Assembly (NCBI RefSeq): GCF_021271205.1
Contig: NZ_JAIWKS010000002.1
Span: forward strand, 62,001 to 126,000
Source: Pseudomonas uvaldensis
Lineage (GTDB): Bacteria > Pseudomonadota > Gammaproteobacteria > Pseudomonadales > Pseudomonadaceae
Direction: 5' to 3'
Length of the DNA stretch: 64,000 nucleotides
How positions within the stretch are numbered: the first letter of the stretch is position 1; every line of letters starts with the position of its first letter. The position numbers and the translations under genes are program-made. A model generated the notes under the pieces. The model was not told the DNA's origin. It made no database searches and saw only the letters and a program-made list of their open reading frames with translations. Below, piece by piece: positions 35,708 through 46,688 of this stretch.

Positions 35708-36232
35708 TCAGGCCTGGAGCAGTTGGCGAACGGCGCTGAACGCCTGCTCCCGGCGTTGCGCCCAGTCACCTTCGATCGCTTGGAATGGCTGTTGGTGCCG
35801 AACCAGCCAATCCTTGATGGCATCATGGAAAACCATGCGGTCTTTCAGCTCGGGTTGGCAGCGCAGGCCGTCGCCGGTCCATTGCACCTGCTCGGGGCTC
35901 AACAGCAGGTGCAAATCGTAATGGCGTGCCAGCAGGGCCGGTTCCAGCCAGTCCGGGCAATCGCCGAAGAGAGTCTGGCTCCAGAGGATATTGCTCAGCA
36001 GATGGGTATCGAGCACCAGCAGGGCTGGCTGTCGGGCGCGTGCCGCGTCTTCCCAGGCTAACTGCCCGGAGGCGATGTCGGGAATGTCCGCCAGGCAGGT
36101 CTCGCGAGGGTTCTGTTCCATGAAGTGACGAACGTACTCATCCACCCGCAAGCCGCCGAAATGTTCCTGCAACTGCTTCGCCAGCCAGCTCTTGCCAGCG
36201 GATTCCGGGCCGGTCAGCACCACCACTTTCAT
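35708..36232 (-). CDS. NadR-type AAA kinase (ribosylnicotinamide kinase-like)
   Basis: 174 residues from ATG 36232, which overlaps the pnuC stop (ATGA). P-loop GPESAGKSWLAKQL at the N-terminus, then VDEYVRHFMEQNPRE and LLVLDTHLLSNILWSQTLFG, as in the kinase domain of NadR, which phosphorylates nicotinamide riboside. Coupling with PnuC (the riboside transporter) supports NAD salvage. It lacks the NMN adenylyltransferase and HTH domains of full NadR. Its stop is about 340 bases from fapA, so it is not part of the fap operon. Confidence 0.88.
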   Translation of the reverse strand: MKVVVLTGPESAGKSWLAKQLQEHFGGLRVDEYVRHFMEQNPRETCLADIPDIASGQLAWEDAARARQPALLVLDTHLLSNILWSQTLFGDCPDWLEPALLARHYDLHLLLSPEQVQWTGDGLRCQPELKDRMVFHDAIKDWLVRHQQPFQAIEGDWAQRREQAFSAVRQLLQA

Positions 36233-36792
36233 GCGCGCAAGGCCGGGTCGGCGCGCCATTCCCGCCAGCCTTGCACAGCCAGCAGGGTGAACAGGGCGTA
36301 AAGCGCAGCGGTCAGGTACAAGCCCTTGTAGACGAACAAACCGACGAAAATCACGTCCAGGACAATCCATAGCGGCCAGCATTGCACGCGTTTTTGCGCC
36401 ATCCACCACTGGGCCACCAGACTGAAGCCGGTGAGTGCCGCATCGAGCCAGGGTTGGGCCGCGTCGGTCCAGTGGGCCATGGCAGCGCCGAGCATGAGGC
36501 TGCCCACGGCGCCAATCATCAGCCCAAGCAACACCGAAGGCCCGCCCAGGCGCGTGACCTGTCGCCCGTCATGGTGCTGCCCGGCGCGGGTCCATTGCCA
36601 CCAGCCATACAGTTGCAGCACGGCATAGACCACTTGCAACAACATGTCCGAGTACAGCTTCACATCGAAGAAGATCCAGATGTACAGCAGCACCATGACC
36701 AGGCCGATCGGCCAGCACCAGGGGTTCTGCTTGACGGTCAGCCAGACAGCGATCACGCCGAGGGCTGCGGCAAACAGTTCAAGCCCGGACAT
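36229..36792 (-). CDS. pnuC: Nicotinamide riboside transporter PnuC
   Basis: 187 residues, about seven membrane helices, with the PnuC signatures VKQNPWCWPIGLVMVLLY and YAVLQLYGWWQW, and a second WPLWIVLDVIFVGLFVYKGL. PnuC moves nicotinamide riboside by facilitated diffusion; the coupled kinase traps it. ATG at 36792. Confidence 0.93.
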   Translation of the reverse strand: MSGLELFAAALGVIAVWLTVKQNPWCWPIGLVMVLLYIWIFFDVKLYSDMLLQVVYAVLQLYGWWQWTRAGQHHDGRQVTRLGGPSVLLGLMIGAVGSLMLGAAMAHWTDAAQPWLDAALTGFSLVAQWWMAQKRVQCWPLWIVLDVIFVGLFVYKGLYLTAALYALFTLLAVQGWREWRADPALRA

Positions 36793-36902
36793 GGCGGTTC
36801 CTTGGAGGAGTGGAAGAGGGCGGGGATTGTAAACGCTAGGGTGGGGGTAGCTCCAATCTCAATTCTGGCGCGGACCAAGGGCTGACAGGCACTACAAATC
36901 TT

Positions 36903-36981
36903 CTGTGGGAGCGAGCCTGCTCGCGATGACGGTGGTCCAGCATGCATCGATGCCGAATGTTCCGCCGCTATCGCGAGCAGG
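36903..36981. repeat. REPIN with a truncated right unit, upstream of pnuC
   Basis: CTGTGGGAGCGAGCCTGCTCGCGA at 36903 faces TATCGCGAGCAG ending 36981, after which the expected GCTCGCTCCCACA is missing. The break lies 12 bases from the chemoreceptor stop. Confidence 0.75.
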
Positions 36982-36992
36982 TGGCGGGTGCC

Positions 36993-38627
36993 CTAGACCC
37001 TGAACTGCTTGAGCAACCCATTCAACTGCTCGCTCAGTTCCTTGAGCCGGACGCTCGCCAGGCTCGACTGCTCCGCCGCAAGGGCGGTGCTGTGGGAGAG
37101 GCCGGCGGCCTGGGTGACGTTCTGGTTGATATCTTCCACCACATGGGCCTGCTGCAGGGTGGCGCTGGCGATGGAAGCGTTGAGGCTGTTGAGGTTGCGC
37201 AAGGCCTGGCCGATGGCGTTGAGGCTGGCGCCGGCCAGGCCGGCCTGTTCAATGGTCAGTTGCGAGGCTCGACTGCTGTCGCTGATGACTTTCACCGCGG
37301 CTTCGGAATGATTCTGCAGGCGCTCGATCATCGCCTGGATTTCCGCCGTGGACTTCTGCGTGCGTTGGGCCAGTAACCGCACTTCATCGGCCACCACCGC
37401 GAAGCCACGACCCTGTTCGCCGGCGCGAGCGGCTTCGATCGCGGCGTTGAGGGCCAGCAGGTTGGTCTGCTCGGCAATGGAGCGGATGACCTCCAGCACG
37501 CTGCCGATCTGGGTACTTTCGCTCGCCAGGGTGCGGATCACTTCGACGGCCTGGTCGATAGTCTGCGAGAGACGGTCGATCTGCTGCAGGCTGCCGTCGA
37601 TGTTGACCTGGCCTTGCTGGGCCTGGGATTCGGCGTCGCGCATTTCGCTAGCGGCATGTTCGGCATTCTTGGCCACGTCCTGCACGCCATAGGTCACTTC
37701 GTTGATCGCGGTGGCGACCAGCTCCATCTGTTGCGATTGCTGTTGGCTGCGTTCCTGGGCCTGGGCGGCATCGTTACCCAACTCATTGGACGACTGTCCC
37801 AGCGCGCCGGCCGAAGCCTGCAACTGGCTCACGACCTGGCGCAGCTTGGCGGTAAAAGCATTGAAGTGCCGTGCCAATTGCGTGACTTCGTCTTGCCCGT
37901 GGGTATCGAGGGTCCGGGTCAGGTCGCTTTCTCCGCTGGCGATATTCGCCATGGCGTTCACCGTTTCCTGCAGCGGCCGCACGATGCTGCGTACGATCAG
38001 TGTCAACAGCACGCCCATGATCAACGCGATGACCAGGCCGATCAGCGAAGCCTTGATCAGTTGGGCGCGGAATTCGGCCTGCACGTCATCCACGTAGACG
38101 CCTGAGCCGATGATCCAGCCCCAGGGTTCGAATAGTTTGACGTAGGAGGTCTTGCCCACCGGTGCCTCGGCGCCCGGTTTCGGCCAGAGATAATCCACCA
38201 TCCCGGCGCCCTTGGACTTGGCGATGGAAACCATCTCGTTGAACAGAGCAAAACCGTTCGGGTCGCGGATCGCGGAAAGATTCTGGCCTTCAAGCTTCGG
38301 GTTGGTGGGGTGCATGATCATGACCGGCGTCAGGTCATTGATCCAGAAGTAATCGGTTTCGTTATAGCGCAGGCCCCGCACGGCGTTGAGGGCCTGCTTC
38401 TGGGCGGCTTCGCGGGTCAGGGTGCCGGCGGTTTCCAGGCCATGGTAATAGTTCAGCACGCCACTGGCGGTCTGGACCACATGTTGGGTTTTCTGCACCT
38501 TGGCCTGGTAAAGGTCGCTGTGGATCTGCTTGAGCATCAACGCGCCCAGCGTGAATACCATCAAGATGGCCACGACGAGGATGAGCCACAAGCGTCGGCT
38601 GATCGACACACTGCGCAAGCTATTCAT
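36993..38627 (-). CDS. Methyl-accepting chemotaxis protein with sCache ligand domain
   Basis: 544 residues: membrane helix about 12-31, a periplasmic single-Cache domain ([13 protein letters not shown] and [13 protein letters not shown]), second helix about 190-212, HAMP, then the signalling domain with the conserved tip [19 protein letters not shown]. sCache chemoreceptors of this type in Pseudomonas (for example McpP of P. putida) sense short-chain carboxylates; the ligand here is not established. Divergent from uppP. Confidence 0.93.
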   Translation of the reverse strand: MNSLRSVSISRRLWLILVVAILMVFTLGALMLKQIHSDLYQAKVQKTQHVVQTASGVLNYYHGLETAGTLTREAAQKQALNAVRGLRYNETDYFWINDLTPVMIMHPTNPKLEGQNLSAIRDPNGFALFNEMVSIAKSKGAGMVDYLWPKPGAEAPVGKTSYVKLFEPWGWIIGSGVYVDDVQAEFRAQLIKASLIGLVIALIMGVLLTLIVRSIVRPLQETVNAMANIASGESDLTRTLDTHGQDEVTQLARHFNAFTAKLRQVVSQLQASAGALGQSSNELGNDAAQAQERSQQQSQQMELVATAINEVTYGVQDVAKNAEHAASEMRDAESQAQQGQVNIDGSLQQIDRLSQTIDQAVEVIRTLASESTQIGSVLEVIRSIAEQTNLLALNAAIEAARAGEQGRGFAVVADEVRLLAQRTQKSTAEIQAMIERLQNHSEAAVKVISDSSRASQLTIEQAGLAGASLNAIGQALRNLNSLNASIASATLQQAHVVEDINQNVTQAAGLSHSTALAAEQSSLASVRLKELSEQLNGLLKQFRV

Positions 38628-38864
38628 ACGCTGTCACTCCGGTTTCTTATTCTTGTCATCCACGCCGACCGTGCTGCTCTTGGCCATTACACGGCGGCGT
38701 TATCATGGCTTGTCTGATAGGATCTCGGCCCCGCGACGCAAAACCTGAGCCTTCCTTTGATTTTTCATTGGTTTTTTTTGAAAGGCCGCAGTTATTGTGC
38801 TGCGCTGCATGACACTTGAATATTGATGGGATCTTGCCAGGGCAAGGTCTTTTTTGGGGGAAGA

Positions 38865-39695
38865 ATGGATTTGTGGACTGCCTTTTCGGCACTGATTCTT
38901 GGCGTGGTTGAAGGCTTGACGGAGTTTTTGCCGATTTCCAGCACGGGGCACCAGATCGTCGTGGCCGACTTGCTCCAGTTTGGTGGAGAACGGTCCATGG
39001 CGTTCAACATCATCATCCAGTTGGGGGCGATCCTGGCGGTGGTCTGGGAGTTCCGGCGCAAGATCTTCGACGTGGTGGTGGGCCTGCCCACCCAACCCGG
39101 CGCCCGTCGGTTCACCGCAAACCTGCTGATCGCCTTTTTTCCTGCCGTGGTCCTGGGCGTGCTGCTTTCCGACTTGATCCACCATTACCTCTTCAACCCG
39201 ATCACGGTTGCCACGGCCTTGGTGGTGGGCGGTTTCGTGATGCTCTGGGCCGAGAAACGCCAGCATCAAGTGCACGTCGAAACAGTCGACGATATGTCCT
39301 GGAAGGACGCGTTGAAGGTCGGTCTGGCCCAATGCCTGGCCATGATTCCCGGTACTTCCCGCTCCGGCTCGACCATCATCGGCGGGCTGTTGTTCGGCCT
39401 GTCGCGCAAGACCGCGACCGAGTTCTCGTTCTTCCTGGCGATGCCGACGATGGTTGGCGCTGCGGTCTACTCGGGCTACAAGTACCGCGAGCTGTTCGTT
39501 CCAGCGGATTTCCCGGTGTTTGCCATCGGCTTCGTTACTGCGTTCATTTTTGCCATGATCGCGGTCAGGGGGCTGCTGCGGTTCATCGCCAGTCACAGCT
39601 ATGCAGTGTTCGCGTGGTACCGGATCGCATTCGGTCTGTTGATCCTGGCGACCTGGCAGTTCGGTTGGGTCGACTGGACCACCGCGCAGCCATGA
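38865..39695 (+). CDS. uppP: Undecaprenyl-diphosphatase UppP (BacA)
   Basis: 276 residues, integral membrane. Signature motifs [15 protein letters not shown] and [13 protein letters not shown]. Recycles undecaprenyl pyrophosphate for cell-wall and LPS precursor synthesis and confers bacitracin resistance. ATG 38865 has GGGGGAAG upstream. Coupled by ATGA to the next gene. Confidence 0.95.
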   Translation: MDLWTAFSALILGVVEGLTEFLPISSTGHQIVVADLLQFGGERSMAFNIIIQLGAILAVVWEFRRKIFDVVVGLPTQPGARRFTANLLIAFFPAVVLGVLLSDLIHHYLFNPITVATALVVGGFVMLWAEKRQHQVHVETVDDMSWKDALKVGLAQCLAMIPGTSRSGSTIIGGLLFGLSRKTATEFSFFLAMPTMVGAAVYSGYKYRELFVPADFPVFAIGFVTAFIFAMIAVRGLLRFIASHSYAVFAWYRIAFGLLILATWQFGWVDWTTAQP

Positions 39696-40120
39696 GCCGT
39701 CCGGCCATCCATAAACCCGCCACGCGTCCCGCTGGGGGCGCCGTGCCGCACCTGCGGCTTAAACTGATCGTGCTGGCGCTGCTGTGCACCTTGCCGCTGT
39801 CGGGTTCGCTGTTGCTCCTGCTCCAGGAAGCGTCGTGGCTGCCGCTGGCGGCTTACGGGGGTGTCAGCCTGATGACCTTCCTGCTTTATTGGAATGACAA
39901 GCGCAAGGCCCGCGCCGAGGCCTGGCGTACCCCGGAAAACGTTCTGCACGCCATGGAACTGGCGGGCGGCTGGCCCGGTGCGTTGCTGGCCCAGCAGGTA
40001 TTTCGGCACAAGACCCGCAAGGTGTCGTTCCAAGTGGTGTTCTGGTTCATCGTGCTGCTGCACCAGACCTTCTGGATCGACCAACTGTTGCTGGGCGGCC
40101 GTCTGCTGACGCTGACCTGA
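39692..40120 (+). CDS. DUF1294 membrane protein
   Basis: 142 residues. Two N-terminal helices, then [45 protein letters not shown] with the DUF1294 hallmarks (P-E-x-x-LH, GGWPGA, HKT), and a C-terminal helix. The ATG overlaps the uppP stop (ATGA), so it is translated with uppP. Function unknown; coupling to UppP hints at an envelope role. Confidence 0.85.
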   Translation: MSRPAIHKPATRPAGGAVPHLRLKLIVLALLCTLPLSGSLLLLLQEASWLPLAAYGGVSLMTFLLYWNDKRKARAEAWRTPENVLHAMELAGGWPGALLAQQVFRHKTRKVSFQVVFWFIVLLHQTFWIDQLLLGGRLLTLT

Positions 40121-40121
40121 G

Positions 40122-40475
40122 TCAGGGCAGCAGCAGGCCCACTTGCGTGCGCTTGGGCAGCTTGCTGACCACCAACTGGTGGGAGCGTTGCAGCAGGCTG
40201 CGCAGTTCCTCGGCGCCCAAGGGGTAGGGCGTGTGCATGATGATCCATTGCGCACGTGCCAGGTACGGGGCCGGGTGTATCCCTGGCCGGTCGCAATGCC
40301 CGAGGAACAAATCCTTGTCGACCTTGAACGCCAGGGAGTCGCTGCGCAGGCCCTGCAAGGCGAACATCTTGTTTCCGGCGATGGAAAACACCCGTACGCC
40401 GCCCCATTTGTAATCTTCCCGGGCGCCGGGCAAGCCCAGGCAGAACCGTGCGACATCCTCTTCGCTCAAACTCAT
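40122..40475 (-). CDS. MmcQ/YjbR-family DNA-binding-like protein
   Basis: 117 residues with the MmcQ/YjbR fold (CyaY-like): LGLPGAREDYKWGGVRVFSIAGNKMFALQ and the conserved HxxPY pattern in IIMHTPYPLG. Some members bind DNA; the role here is unknown. The ATG at 40475 overlaps the LysR stop (ATGA), so it is the second gene of that unit. Confidence 0.85.
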   Translation of the reverse strand: MSLSEEDVARFCLGLPGAREDYKWGGVRVFSIAGNKMFALQGLRSDSLAFKVDKDLFLGHCDRPGIHPAPYLARAQWIIMHTPYPLGAEELRSLLQRSHQLVVSKLPKRTQVGLLLP

Positions 40476-41380
40476 AGTGTCCTGTCTCCGCAACGGTTGA
40501 ACGCTTCCACGAGGTGGTCGATCCAGGCACGCACGGCCGGCAGCAGGCCACGTCGATGGGGATAGACTGCCTGGAGCCAGCCGACGGGCAATGACCATCC
40601 CGGCAACAATTGAACCAGTCTGCCGTCCCTTAATTCCTCTTCGCAATACATGCTCGGCAACAGGGTAAAGCCCAGGCCGGCGAGGGCGCAGGCGCGGCGA
40701 ACGATGAAATCGTCGATGCCCAGGCGTGCTTCCAGAGCCATTTCGACACTTTGCTCATCGTCGTTGAGCAGGCGCAAATGCACCAGGCGATCGGTTTCCA
40801 GCGCCCCCAACACGGGCAGTTGCTTGAGGTCCTCGGGAGTCTCGATCCGTCGCCCTTCGACGAATGCCGGGCTGGCGACCATGATCAATCGTGCCTGGCG
40901 CAACCGTCGGGTCATCAGCAATGGGTCCTCGTCCCCCAGGTCACGCACGCGCAACGCCACGTCGATGCCCTCGCTCACCAGGTCCACGCGACGATTGACC
41001 AGAATCATCTCCAGTTGGACCTGGGGAAATTTTTCCAGAAACTCGGCCACCAGTCCCGCCAGCATTTCATGGGCCAGGCCTACCGGGCTGGAGACGCGTA
41101 GCCGTCCGCGCGGTGCGCTGGACATACTCGCCACCGCTTCGTCGGCCATCTCGGCTTCCAATAGCATCGCCTGGCAGTGGCGCAGATAACGTTCACCGAC
41201 GGCGGTCAATTTCAACTGGCGGGTGGTGCGTTGCAGCAAGCGAGCGTCCAGGCGCTCCTCCAGCTCGGCGATACGGCGGGACAACCTCGATTTGGGAATG
41301 CCCAGCGTGCGTCCGGCAGCCGCGAAACCGCCGGCTTCGACGACTTTGGCGAAGTAGTACAGATCGTTGAGGTCTTGCAT
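40472..41380 (-). CDS. LysR regulator divergent from azoR
   Basis: 302 residues: N-terminal HTH (LNDLYYFAKVVEAGGFAAAGR, TLGIPKSRLSRRIAELEERL) and substrate-binding domain. Divergent from azoR with 130 bases between; it probably controls azoR in response to quinone or azo stress, as other such pairs do (inference). Confidence 0.9.
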   Translation of the reverse strand: MQDLNDLYYFAKVVEAGGFAAAGRTLGIPKSRLSRRIAELEERLDARLLQRTTRQLKLTAVGERYLRHCQAMLLEAEMADEAVASMSSAPRGRLRVSSPVGLAHEMLAGLVAEFLEKFPQVQLEMILVNRRVDLVSEGIDVALRVRDLGDEDPLLMTRRLRQARLIMVASPAFVEGRRIETPEDLKQLPVLGALETDRLVHLRLLNDDEQSVEMALEARLGIDDFIVRRACALAGLGFTLLPSMYCEEELRDGRLVQLLPGWSLPVGWLQAVYPHRRGLLPAVRAWIDHLVEAFNRCGDRTL

Positions 41381-41510
41381 GTCGCGGGCTCGATTGTCCT
41401 GTCAGTGGAACGAACTATCGCATTAATGTCGGCTAATCGGCTATTGGTTTCATCGGTAGGATTCTCCTCATTCGATCGCCTGGTAGCGATCCTCATTGGA
41501 GAGCACGCAC

Positions 41511-42119
41511 ATGAAACTTCTGCACATCGATTCGAGCATCCTCGGCGACAATTCCGCTTCCCGCCAATTGAGCCGCGAAGTGGTCGAGGCCTGGAAAGCT
41601 GCCGACCCTGATGTGGTCGTGACCTACCGTGACCTGGCCGCCGACGCGATCAGTCACTTCTCTGCCCAGACCCTGGTCGCTGCCGGTACCAGTGCCGAGC
41701 TGCGCGACGCTGCCTTGCAGCATGAGGCGAACCTCAGCGCCGCGACAATGGATGAGTTCCTGGCGGCGGATGCGGTGGTTCTGGCCGCACCGATGTACAA
41801 TTTCACCATTCCGACCCAGCTCAAGGCCTGGATTGACCGCATCGCGGTGGCCGGCAAGACGTTCACCTACTCCGAAGCCGGCCCGCAAGGCTTGTGCGGC
41901 GGCAAGAAGCTGGTGATCGTGTCGACGGCCGGAGGCTTGCACGCCGGCCAGCCGAGTGGCGTAGGTCATGAGCAGTACCTCACGCATATGTTCGGGTTCC
42001 TTGGCATCACCGACATCGAGATCGTCCGCGCCGAGGGCCTGGCTTACGGTGATGACATGCGTACCAAGGCCCTGTCCAACGCCAAGGCACAGATCGGCGC
42101 GCAGTTCGCCGCTGCGTGA
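41511..42119 (+). CDS. azoR: FMN-dependent NADH-azoreductase
   Basis: 202 residues of the flavodoxin-fold AzoR family: [21 protein letters not shown] binds the FMN phosphate, [18 protein letters not shown] the flavin and STAGGLHAG the NADH side. Reduces azo dyes and quinones. ATG 41511 has GGAGAG upstream. Confidence 0.93.
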   Translation: MKLLHIDSSILGDNSASRQLSREVVEAWKAADPDVVVTYRDLAADAISHFSAQTLVAAGTSAELRDAALQHEANLSAATMDEFLAADAVVLAAPMYNFTIPTQLKAWIDRIAVAGKTFTYSEAGPQGLCGGKKLVIVSTAGGLHAGQPSGVGHEQYLTHMFGFLGITDIEIVRAEGLAYGDDMRTKALSNAKAQIGAQFAAA

Positions 42120-42298
42120 GGCTTGGGTAAAAAATCCTGCCCCTGCGGGCAACCTTCGTAAAACTCTGTATTCTGATCCTTCGAGGAGGGTCGGGTGCAG
42201 GGTTTTCGTGTTTCCGGCGTCATGCTTGGCGCGAGACATGCACGCCAGAGTGGCGAGCGACAGGGCGTTCCTGTTCGCTGGTGAAGGTGGAAGAGTCA

Positions 42299-43336
42299 AT
42301 GAGACGTCTTGGTGCAGGATTACTGCTTGGTTTGCTCGGTAGCCTGGTGACGGTGCAGGCTGCACCGGCGTTGCATCCCCATTGGAGTGCCGGCTTCCAT
42401 GAGCTGAGCTTTCTCGATCCGCTGGACCATCAGCCGATGCGTGCCATTGCTTTCTATCCGTCCACCGCCAGGGAGCAAACCAGCCAGTTGGGGGGCTACC
42501 AGATCGACGCCGCCCCGGACGCCCAGATCGCCATCGGCCGCTTTCCGATGCTGATGCTGTCCCACGGCAACACCGGTACGCCTTTGGCCCTGCATGACCT
42601 GGCGACGTCCCTGGCGCGCAAGGGGTTCGTGGTGGTGGCGGTGATCCATCCAGGCGACAACGTCCAGGATCACAGCAGGCTGGGCACCTTGAGCAATCTT
42701 TACGGTCGGCCCATCCAGATTTCCGAAGCCATCACCGCAACGCTGAACGATCCGATCCTGTCACCGTTCGTCAATGCCGGACAGGTGGGCGTCATTGGGT
42801 ATTCGGCCGGTGGCGAGACTGCACTGATCCTTTCCGGGGCCACGCCGGACCTCAATCGTCTACGGCGGTATTGCCAGGAACGGCCGGACGACCATGACGC
42901 CTGCAATACCCAGGGCGAACTGATTGCCGACCGCGACGACCTGCAACCGGTGGCCGATCCCAGGGTCCGGGCTTTATTGCTGATGGCCCCGTTGAGTCTC
43001 AAGTTCGGTCGCCATACCCTGGCCGATGTCCATGTGCCGGTGTTGTTGTACAGCGGCGATGGCGACAAGCTGGTGGCTTTCGACAAGAACGCCGCTGCCC
43101 TGGCCCGCAAGCTGCCCACCGCGCCGGACTTCAAAACGTTGGCCGGGGCAGGGCACTTCGTGTTCCTGGCGCCGTGCACCGACGAGCAGATTGCTGCAAT
43201 GCCCGCACTTTGCACCGATGCCGATGGGGTCGACCGCAAGGACATTCATCGCACCATGATTTCCGAAGCGGGCCGTTTTTTCAGCGAGGCCCTGGGTAAG
43301 CCGACCCGCGCCGGCATGCGGACAGCGGATCAGTAA
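42299..43336 (+). CDS. Secreted dienelactone-hydrolase-like alpha/beta hydrolase
   Basis: 345 residues with a signal peptide (ends VTVQAAPA). HGNTGTP oxyanion region, nucleophile elbow GYSAGG, and a C-terminal GAGHFVFL with the catalytic His. This matches COG4188 (predicted dienelactone hydrolase), exported to the periplasm. ATG 42299 follows GGAAG. The last seven bases overlap the convergent MFS gene. Confidence 0.85.
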   Translation: MRRLGAGLLLGLLGSLVTVQAAPALHPHWSAGFHELSFLDPLDHQPMRAIAFYPSTAREQTSQLGGYQIDAAPDAQIAIGRFPMLMLSHGNTGTPLALHDLATSLARKGFVVVAVIHPGDNVQDHSRLGTLSNLYGRPIQISEAITATLNDPILSPFVNAGQVGVIGYSAGGETALILSGATPDLNRLRRYCQERPDDHDACNTQGELIADRDDLQPVADPRVRALLLMAPLSLKFGRHTLADVHVPVLLYSGDGDKLVAFDKNAAALARKLPTAPDFKTLAGAGHFVFLAPCTDEQIAAMPALCTDADGVDRKDIHRTMISEAGRFFSEALGKPTRAGMRTADQ

Positions 43337-44523
43337 GCGTTTTTTCCGGCGCGCTGACGCAGCAGCAAGGTCAAGCCCAAACCCAGGATCGACAGCAGCG
43401 CTGCGCTGAAGAAAATCCAGGCATAACCCAGGTTCAACGCCACCGCGCCCATCAAGGGGCCCGCAATTGCCAGGGCGAGGTCGAAAAATACTGCATACGC
43501 GCTCAGCCCGGCACCTCGACTGGTATTCGGCACTTGCTTGATGGCCTCCACGCCCAACGCTGGATAGACCAATGACAACCCGAAACCCGCCAGCCCCGCG
43601 CCGACCAGGGCGAACGCCGTGGAAGGCGCCAGCCACAGCAGCACCAACCCCAGGGTTTCGATGCTCATGCAAGCGATGGCCGAGTTGAAGCCACCGAAAC
43701 GACCGATGCTGGAAATGAACAACAATCGCGACAGGATGAAGCAGACGCCGAAGACCGTCAGGCACCAGGCCGCGCCGGTCCAGCCGCGACTCAGGTAGAA
43801 CAAAGTAATGAAGGTCGTGAGAGTGCCATAGCCGATCGACGCCAGGCACAGGCTCGTCCCGTAGGGCGCGATACGACCGAACACCGCCCGGAACGGCAGG
43901 CGTTCGCCACGCACCACCGGCACGGACGGCTTGTTGCGAATCAGCAGCAACGCAACCCCCGCCAGTAGCGACAAGGCGATCCCCAGACTGGCGAAGCCCA
44001 GATCACCCACCATGATCACACCCAGCGGCGCGCCAATGGCGATGGCCCCATAAGAGGCGATGCCGTTCCAGGAGATCGAGCGGGCCGTGTGCTCGACACC
44101 GACCTGGCCCATGCACCAACTGATGGTGCCCACGCCAATCAAGCCTTGGGCCACGCCCAGCAACAAACGGCCGGCAATCAGGATGATCAGGCTCATCAGA
44201 GGCAGGCTTTGCAGCAAGGTCGAGATCAACGTCAGCACACCACTGAGCAAAATCCCCGACAGACCATAAATGATCGCCCGTTTGGTTCCTATGCTGTCCG
44301 ACAGCCGCCCGGCCATGGGCCGGCTGAGCAGCGTCGCCAGGTACTGTGAGCCAATGGTCAACCCGGCCACCACCGCACTGAAGCCCAACTGCTCGTGGAC
44401 ATAGCCCGGCAGCACCGCAATCGGCAGGCCGATGCAGAGGAAAGCGATGAAGGTGTAGAACACGATGGAGATGATTTGCAGGGTGATCGACAGGGAGCTG
44501 GGGGCGGCTTGAGGCTTTGACAT
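43330..44523 (-). CDS. MFS transporter, YhhS/YfcJ type
   Basis: 397 residues with 12 membrane segments; SRPMAGRLSDSIGTKRAI is motif A. Similar to the YhhS/YfcJ group of predicted drug or small-molecule exporters. Convergent overlap of 7 bases with the hydrolase gene. Substrate unknown. Confidence 0.85.
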   Translation of the reverse strand: MSKPQAAPSSLSITLQIISIVFYTFIAFLCIGLPIAVLPGYVHEQLGFSAVVAGLTIGSQYLATLLSRPMAGRLSDSIGTKRAIIYGLSGILLSGVLTLISTLLQSLPLMSLIILIAGRLLLGVAQGLIGVGTISWCMGQVGVEHTARSISWNGIASYGAIAIGAPLGVIMVGDLGFASLGIALSLLAGVALLLIRNKPSVPVVRGERLPFRAVFGRIAPYGTSLCLASIGYGTLTTFITLFYLSRGWTGAAWCLTVFGVCFILSRLLFISSIGRFGGFNSAIACMSIETLGLVLLWLAPSTAFALVGAGLAGFGLSLVYPALGVEAIKQVPNTSRGAGLSAYAVFFDLALAIAGPLMGAVALNLGYAWIFFSAALLSILGLGLTLLLRQRAGKNAY

Positions 44524-44682
44524 GGGGCTCGTTCGCGGGCAGCGGGGGAGAGAGCTCCATCATGGCGCGAGGTGGCAATAAAAGAAAGCAGGCTAACTAA
44601 ACGTGCGGCTAGACACTGAAGACACATCAATTACCTGTGGGGAGCTGCGGTGAGTATGGATTCCGGGCGTACTCCGAACCAG

Positions 44683-44774
44683 AGTGGGAGCGGGCTTGCT
44701 CGCGAAGACGGCGGCACGTCCAACACTGACCCTGACTCTGAAACACCGCTTTCGCGAGCAAACCCGCTCCCACA
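44683..44774. repeat. REPIN between the MFS gene and ybiT
   Basis: GTGGGAGCGGGCTTGCTCGC at 44684 faces GCGAGCAAACCCGCTCCCAC ending 44773. Complete pair with a centre of about 40 bases. Confidence 0.85.
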
Positions 44775-44796
44775 AGTACTTGTGTACTTGAGATGT

Positions 44797-44827
44797 AAAA
44801 AGCCCTGTCACATTGGACAGGGCTTTT
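44797..44827 (-). terminator. Rho-independent terminator of ybiT
   Basis: AAAAGCCCTGTC / GGACAGGGCTTTT form a 12-bp stem with a short loop; on the minus strand it ends in a T-run, 20 bases after the ybiT stop. Confidence 0.88.
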
Positions 44828-44847
44828 CATTACAGCGCTGAATCGTC

Positions 44848-46434
44848 TTAGAACATCACACCCTGACTACGCAGGTAGTCATCATAGGTGCCACTGAAGT
44901 CCACCACGCCGTCCGCGCTCAGTTCGATGATGCGGGTCGCCAGGGACGACACGAATTCCCGGTCGTGGCTGACGAAAATCAGCGTGCCCGGATAGTTCTC
45001 CAGCGCCAGGTTCAGCGCTTCGATGGATTCCATGTCCAGGTGGTTGGTCGGTTCGTCCATCACCAGCACGTTCGGCTTCTGCAGGATCAGCTTGCCGAAC
45101 AGCATGCGGCCTTGTTCACCGCCGGAGATCACCTTGACGGATTTGAGGATCTCGTCGTTGGAAAACAGCATGCGGCCCAGGGTGCCGCGGATCATCTGTT
45201 CGCCTTGGGTCCATTGGCCCATCCACTCGAACAGGCTGACATCGTCTTCGAAGTCATGGGCATGGTCCTGGGCGTAGTAGCCCAACTCCGCGCTTTCGGT
45301 CCATTTCACCGAGCCGCTGTCCGGCACCAGTTCGCCCATCAGGGTGCGCAGCAGGGTGGTCTTGCCGATACCGTTGGGGCCGATGATCGCCACACGCTCG
45401 CCGGCTTCGACGGTGAAACTGAAGTTCTTGAACAGGGTCTTGCCGTCGAAGCCCTTGGACATGCGTTCAACGGTGACTGCCTGGCGATGCAGCTTCTTGG
45501 TCTGCTCGAAACGGATGAACGGGCTCACGCGACTCGACGGCTTGACCTCGGCCAACTGGATCTTGTCAATCTGCTTGGCGCGGGAAGTGGCCTGCTTGGC
45601 TTTCGAGGCGTTGGCCGAGAAGCGGCTGACGAAGGTCTGCAGTTCGGCGATCTGGGCTTTCTTCTTGGCGTTGTCCGACAGCAACTGCTCGCGGGACTGG
45701 GTCGCCGCGATCATGTACTCGTCGTAGTTGCCCGGGAACAGGCGCAGTTCACCGTAGTCCAGGTCGGCCATGTGGGTGCAGACGCTGTTCAGGAAGTGCC
45801 GGTCGTGGGAAATGATGATCATGGTGCTGTTACGCGCCGTGAGGATGTTTTCCAGCCAGCGGATGGTGTTGATGTCCAGGTGGTTGGTCGGTTCGTCGAG
45901 CAACAGCACTTCCGGATCGGAGAACAGGGCCTGGGCGAGCAACACTCGCAATTTCCAGCCTGGCGCCACCTCGGTCATCGGACCGAAATGCTGGGCCAGC
46001 GGAATGCCCAGGCCCAGCAACAGCTCACCGGCACGGGATTCGGCGGTATAGCCGTCCATTTCGGCGAACTCGGTTTCCAGCTCGGCCACGGCCATGCCGT
46101 CTTCCTCGGTCATTTCCGGCAGCGAGTAGATGCGATCGCGCTCGGCCTTGACCTTCCACAACTCCTCGTGGCCCATGATCACGGTATCGATCACGCTGAA
46201 TTGTTCGTAGGCGAACTGGTCCTGGCGCAGCTTGCCCAGGCGCACGTTCGGCTCGAGCATCACCTGGCCGCCGGACGGCTCGAGATCGCCGCCGAGGATT
46301 TTCATGAAGGTCGACTTGCCGCAACCGTTGGCGCCGATCAAGCCGTAGCGGTTGCCCGCGCCGAACTTGACAGAAACGTTTTCGAACAACGGCTTGGCGC
46401 CGAACTGCATGGTGATGTTAGCTGTAGAAATCAA
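44848..46434 (-). CDS. ybiT: ABC-F ATPase YbiT
   Basis: Two ABC domains in one protein without membrane segments: P-loops GANGCGKST and [13 protein letters not shown] signatures and two DEPTNHLD Walker B motifs. Very close to E. coli YbiT over its length. I place the start at TTG 46434 (528 residues, matching the [11 protein letters not shown] start of the family); a longer frame from 46527 adds an unlikely leader. ABC-F proteins act on the ribosome in translation quality control. Confidence 0.93.
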   Translation of the reverse strand: MISTANITMQFGAKPLFENVSVKFGAGNRYGLIGANGCGKSTFMKILGGDLEPSGGQVMLEPNVRLGKLRQDQFAYEQFSVIDTVIMGHEELWKVKAERDRIYSLPEMTEEDGMAVAELETEFAEMDGYTAESRAGELLLGLGIPLAQHFGPMTEVAPGWKLRVLLAQALFSDPEVLLLDEPTNHLDINTIRWLENILTARNSTMIIISHDRHFLNSVCTHMADLDYGELRLFPGNYDEYMIAATQSREQLLSDNAKKKAQIAELQTFVSRFSANASKAKQATSRAKQIDKIQLAEVKPSSRVSPFIRFEQTKKLHRQAVTVERMSKGFDGKTLFKNFSFTVEAGERVAIIGPNGIGKTTLLRTLMGELVPDSGSVKWTESAELGYYAQDHAHDFEDDVSLFEWMGQWTQGEQMIRGTLGRMLFSNDEILKSVKVISGGEQGRMLFGKLILQKPNVLVMDEPTNHLDMESIEALNLALENYPGTLIFVSHDREFVSSLATRIIELSADGVVDFSGTYDDYLRSQGVMF

Positions 46435-46688
46435 GGGGTTATCCGGAATCGGCGAAAAAGGGGCGCATGATTGGGGCGGCGATTGTACTGATCTGGCCGC
46501 GTTAACGATAGGGTGTTGCCTGGGCATGACAGTTTTTCACAATTGAGGGTAACTTTCAGTTACAAACTGTGGCTAAAATGCCATCTCTGTTGATGCCACC
46601 CTTTTTGCCCCTTGGCTGGCCAAGGAACGTCCTCCGGTTCCTGATCGGCAAGGAGCAGTCCCTTCACTCCAGTTGTGTGACGAATCGC

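Larger units (their letters stand above)
44524..44847. other. Interval with a REPIN and the ybiT terminator
   Basis: 324 bases without a gene. It contains the REPIN at 44683-44774 and the terminator at 44797-44827; the rest holds the promoter of the MFS gene, not further resolved. Confidence 0.6.

Noticed and set aside
46435..46527. N-terminal extension of ybiT
   Set aside because: The family begins at [11 protein letters not shown]; a TTG start there gives the usual length.
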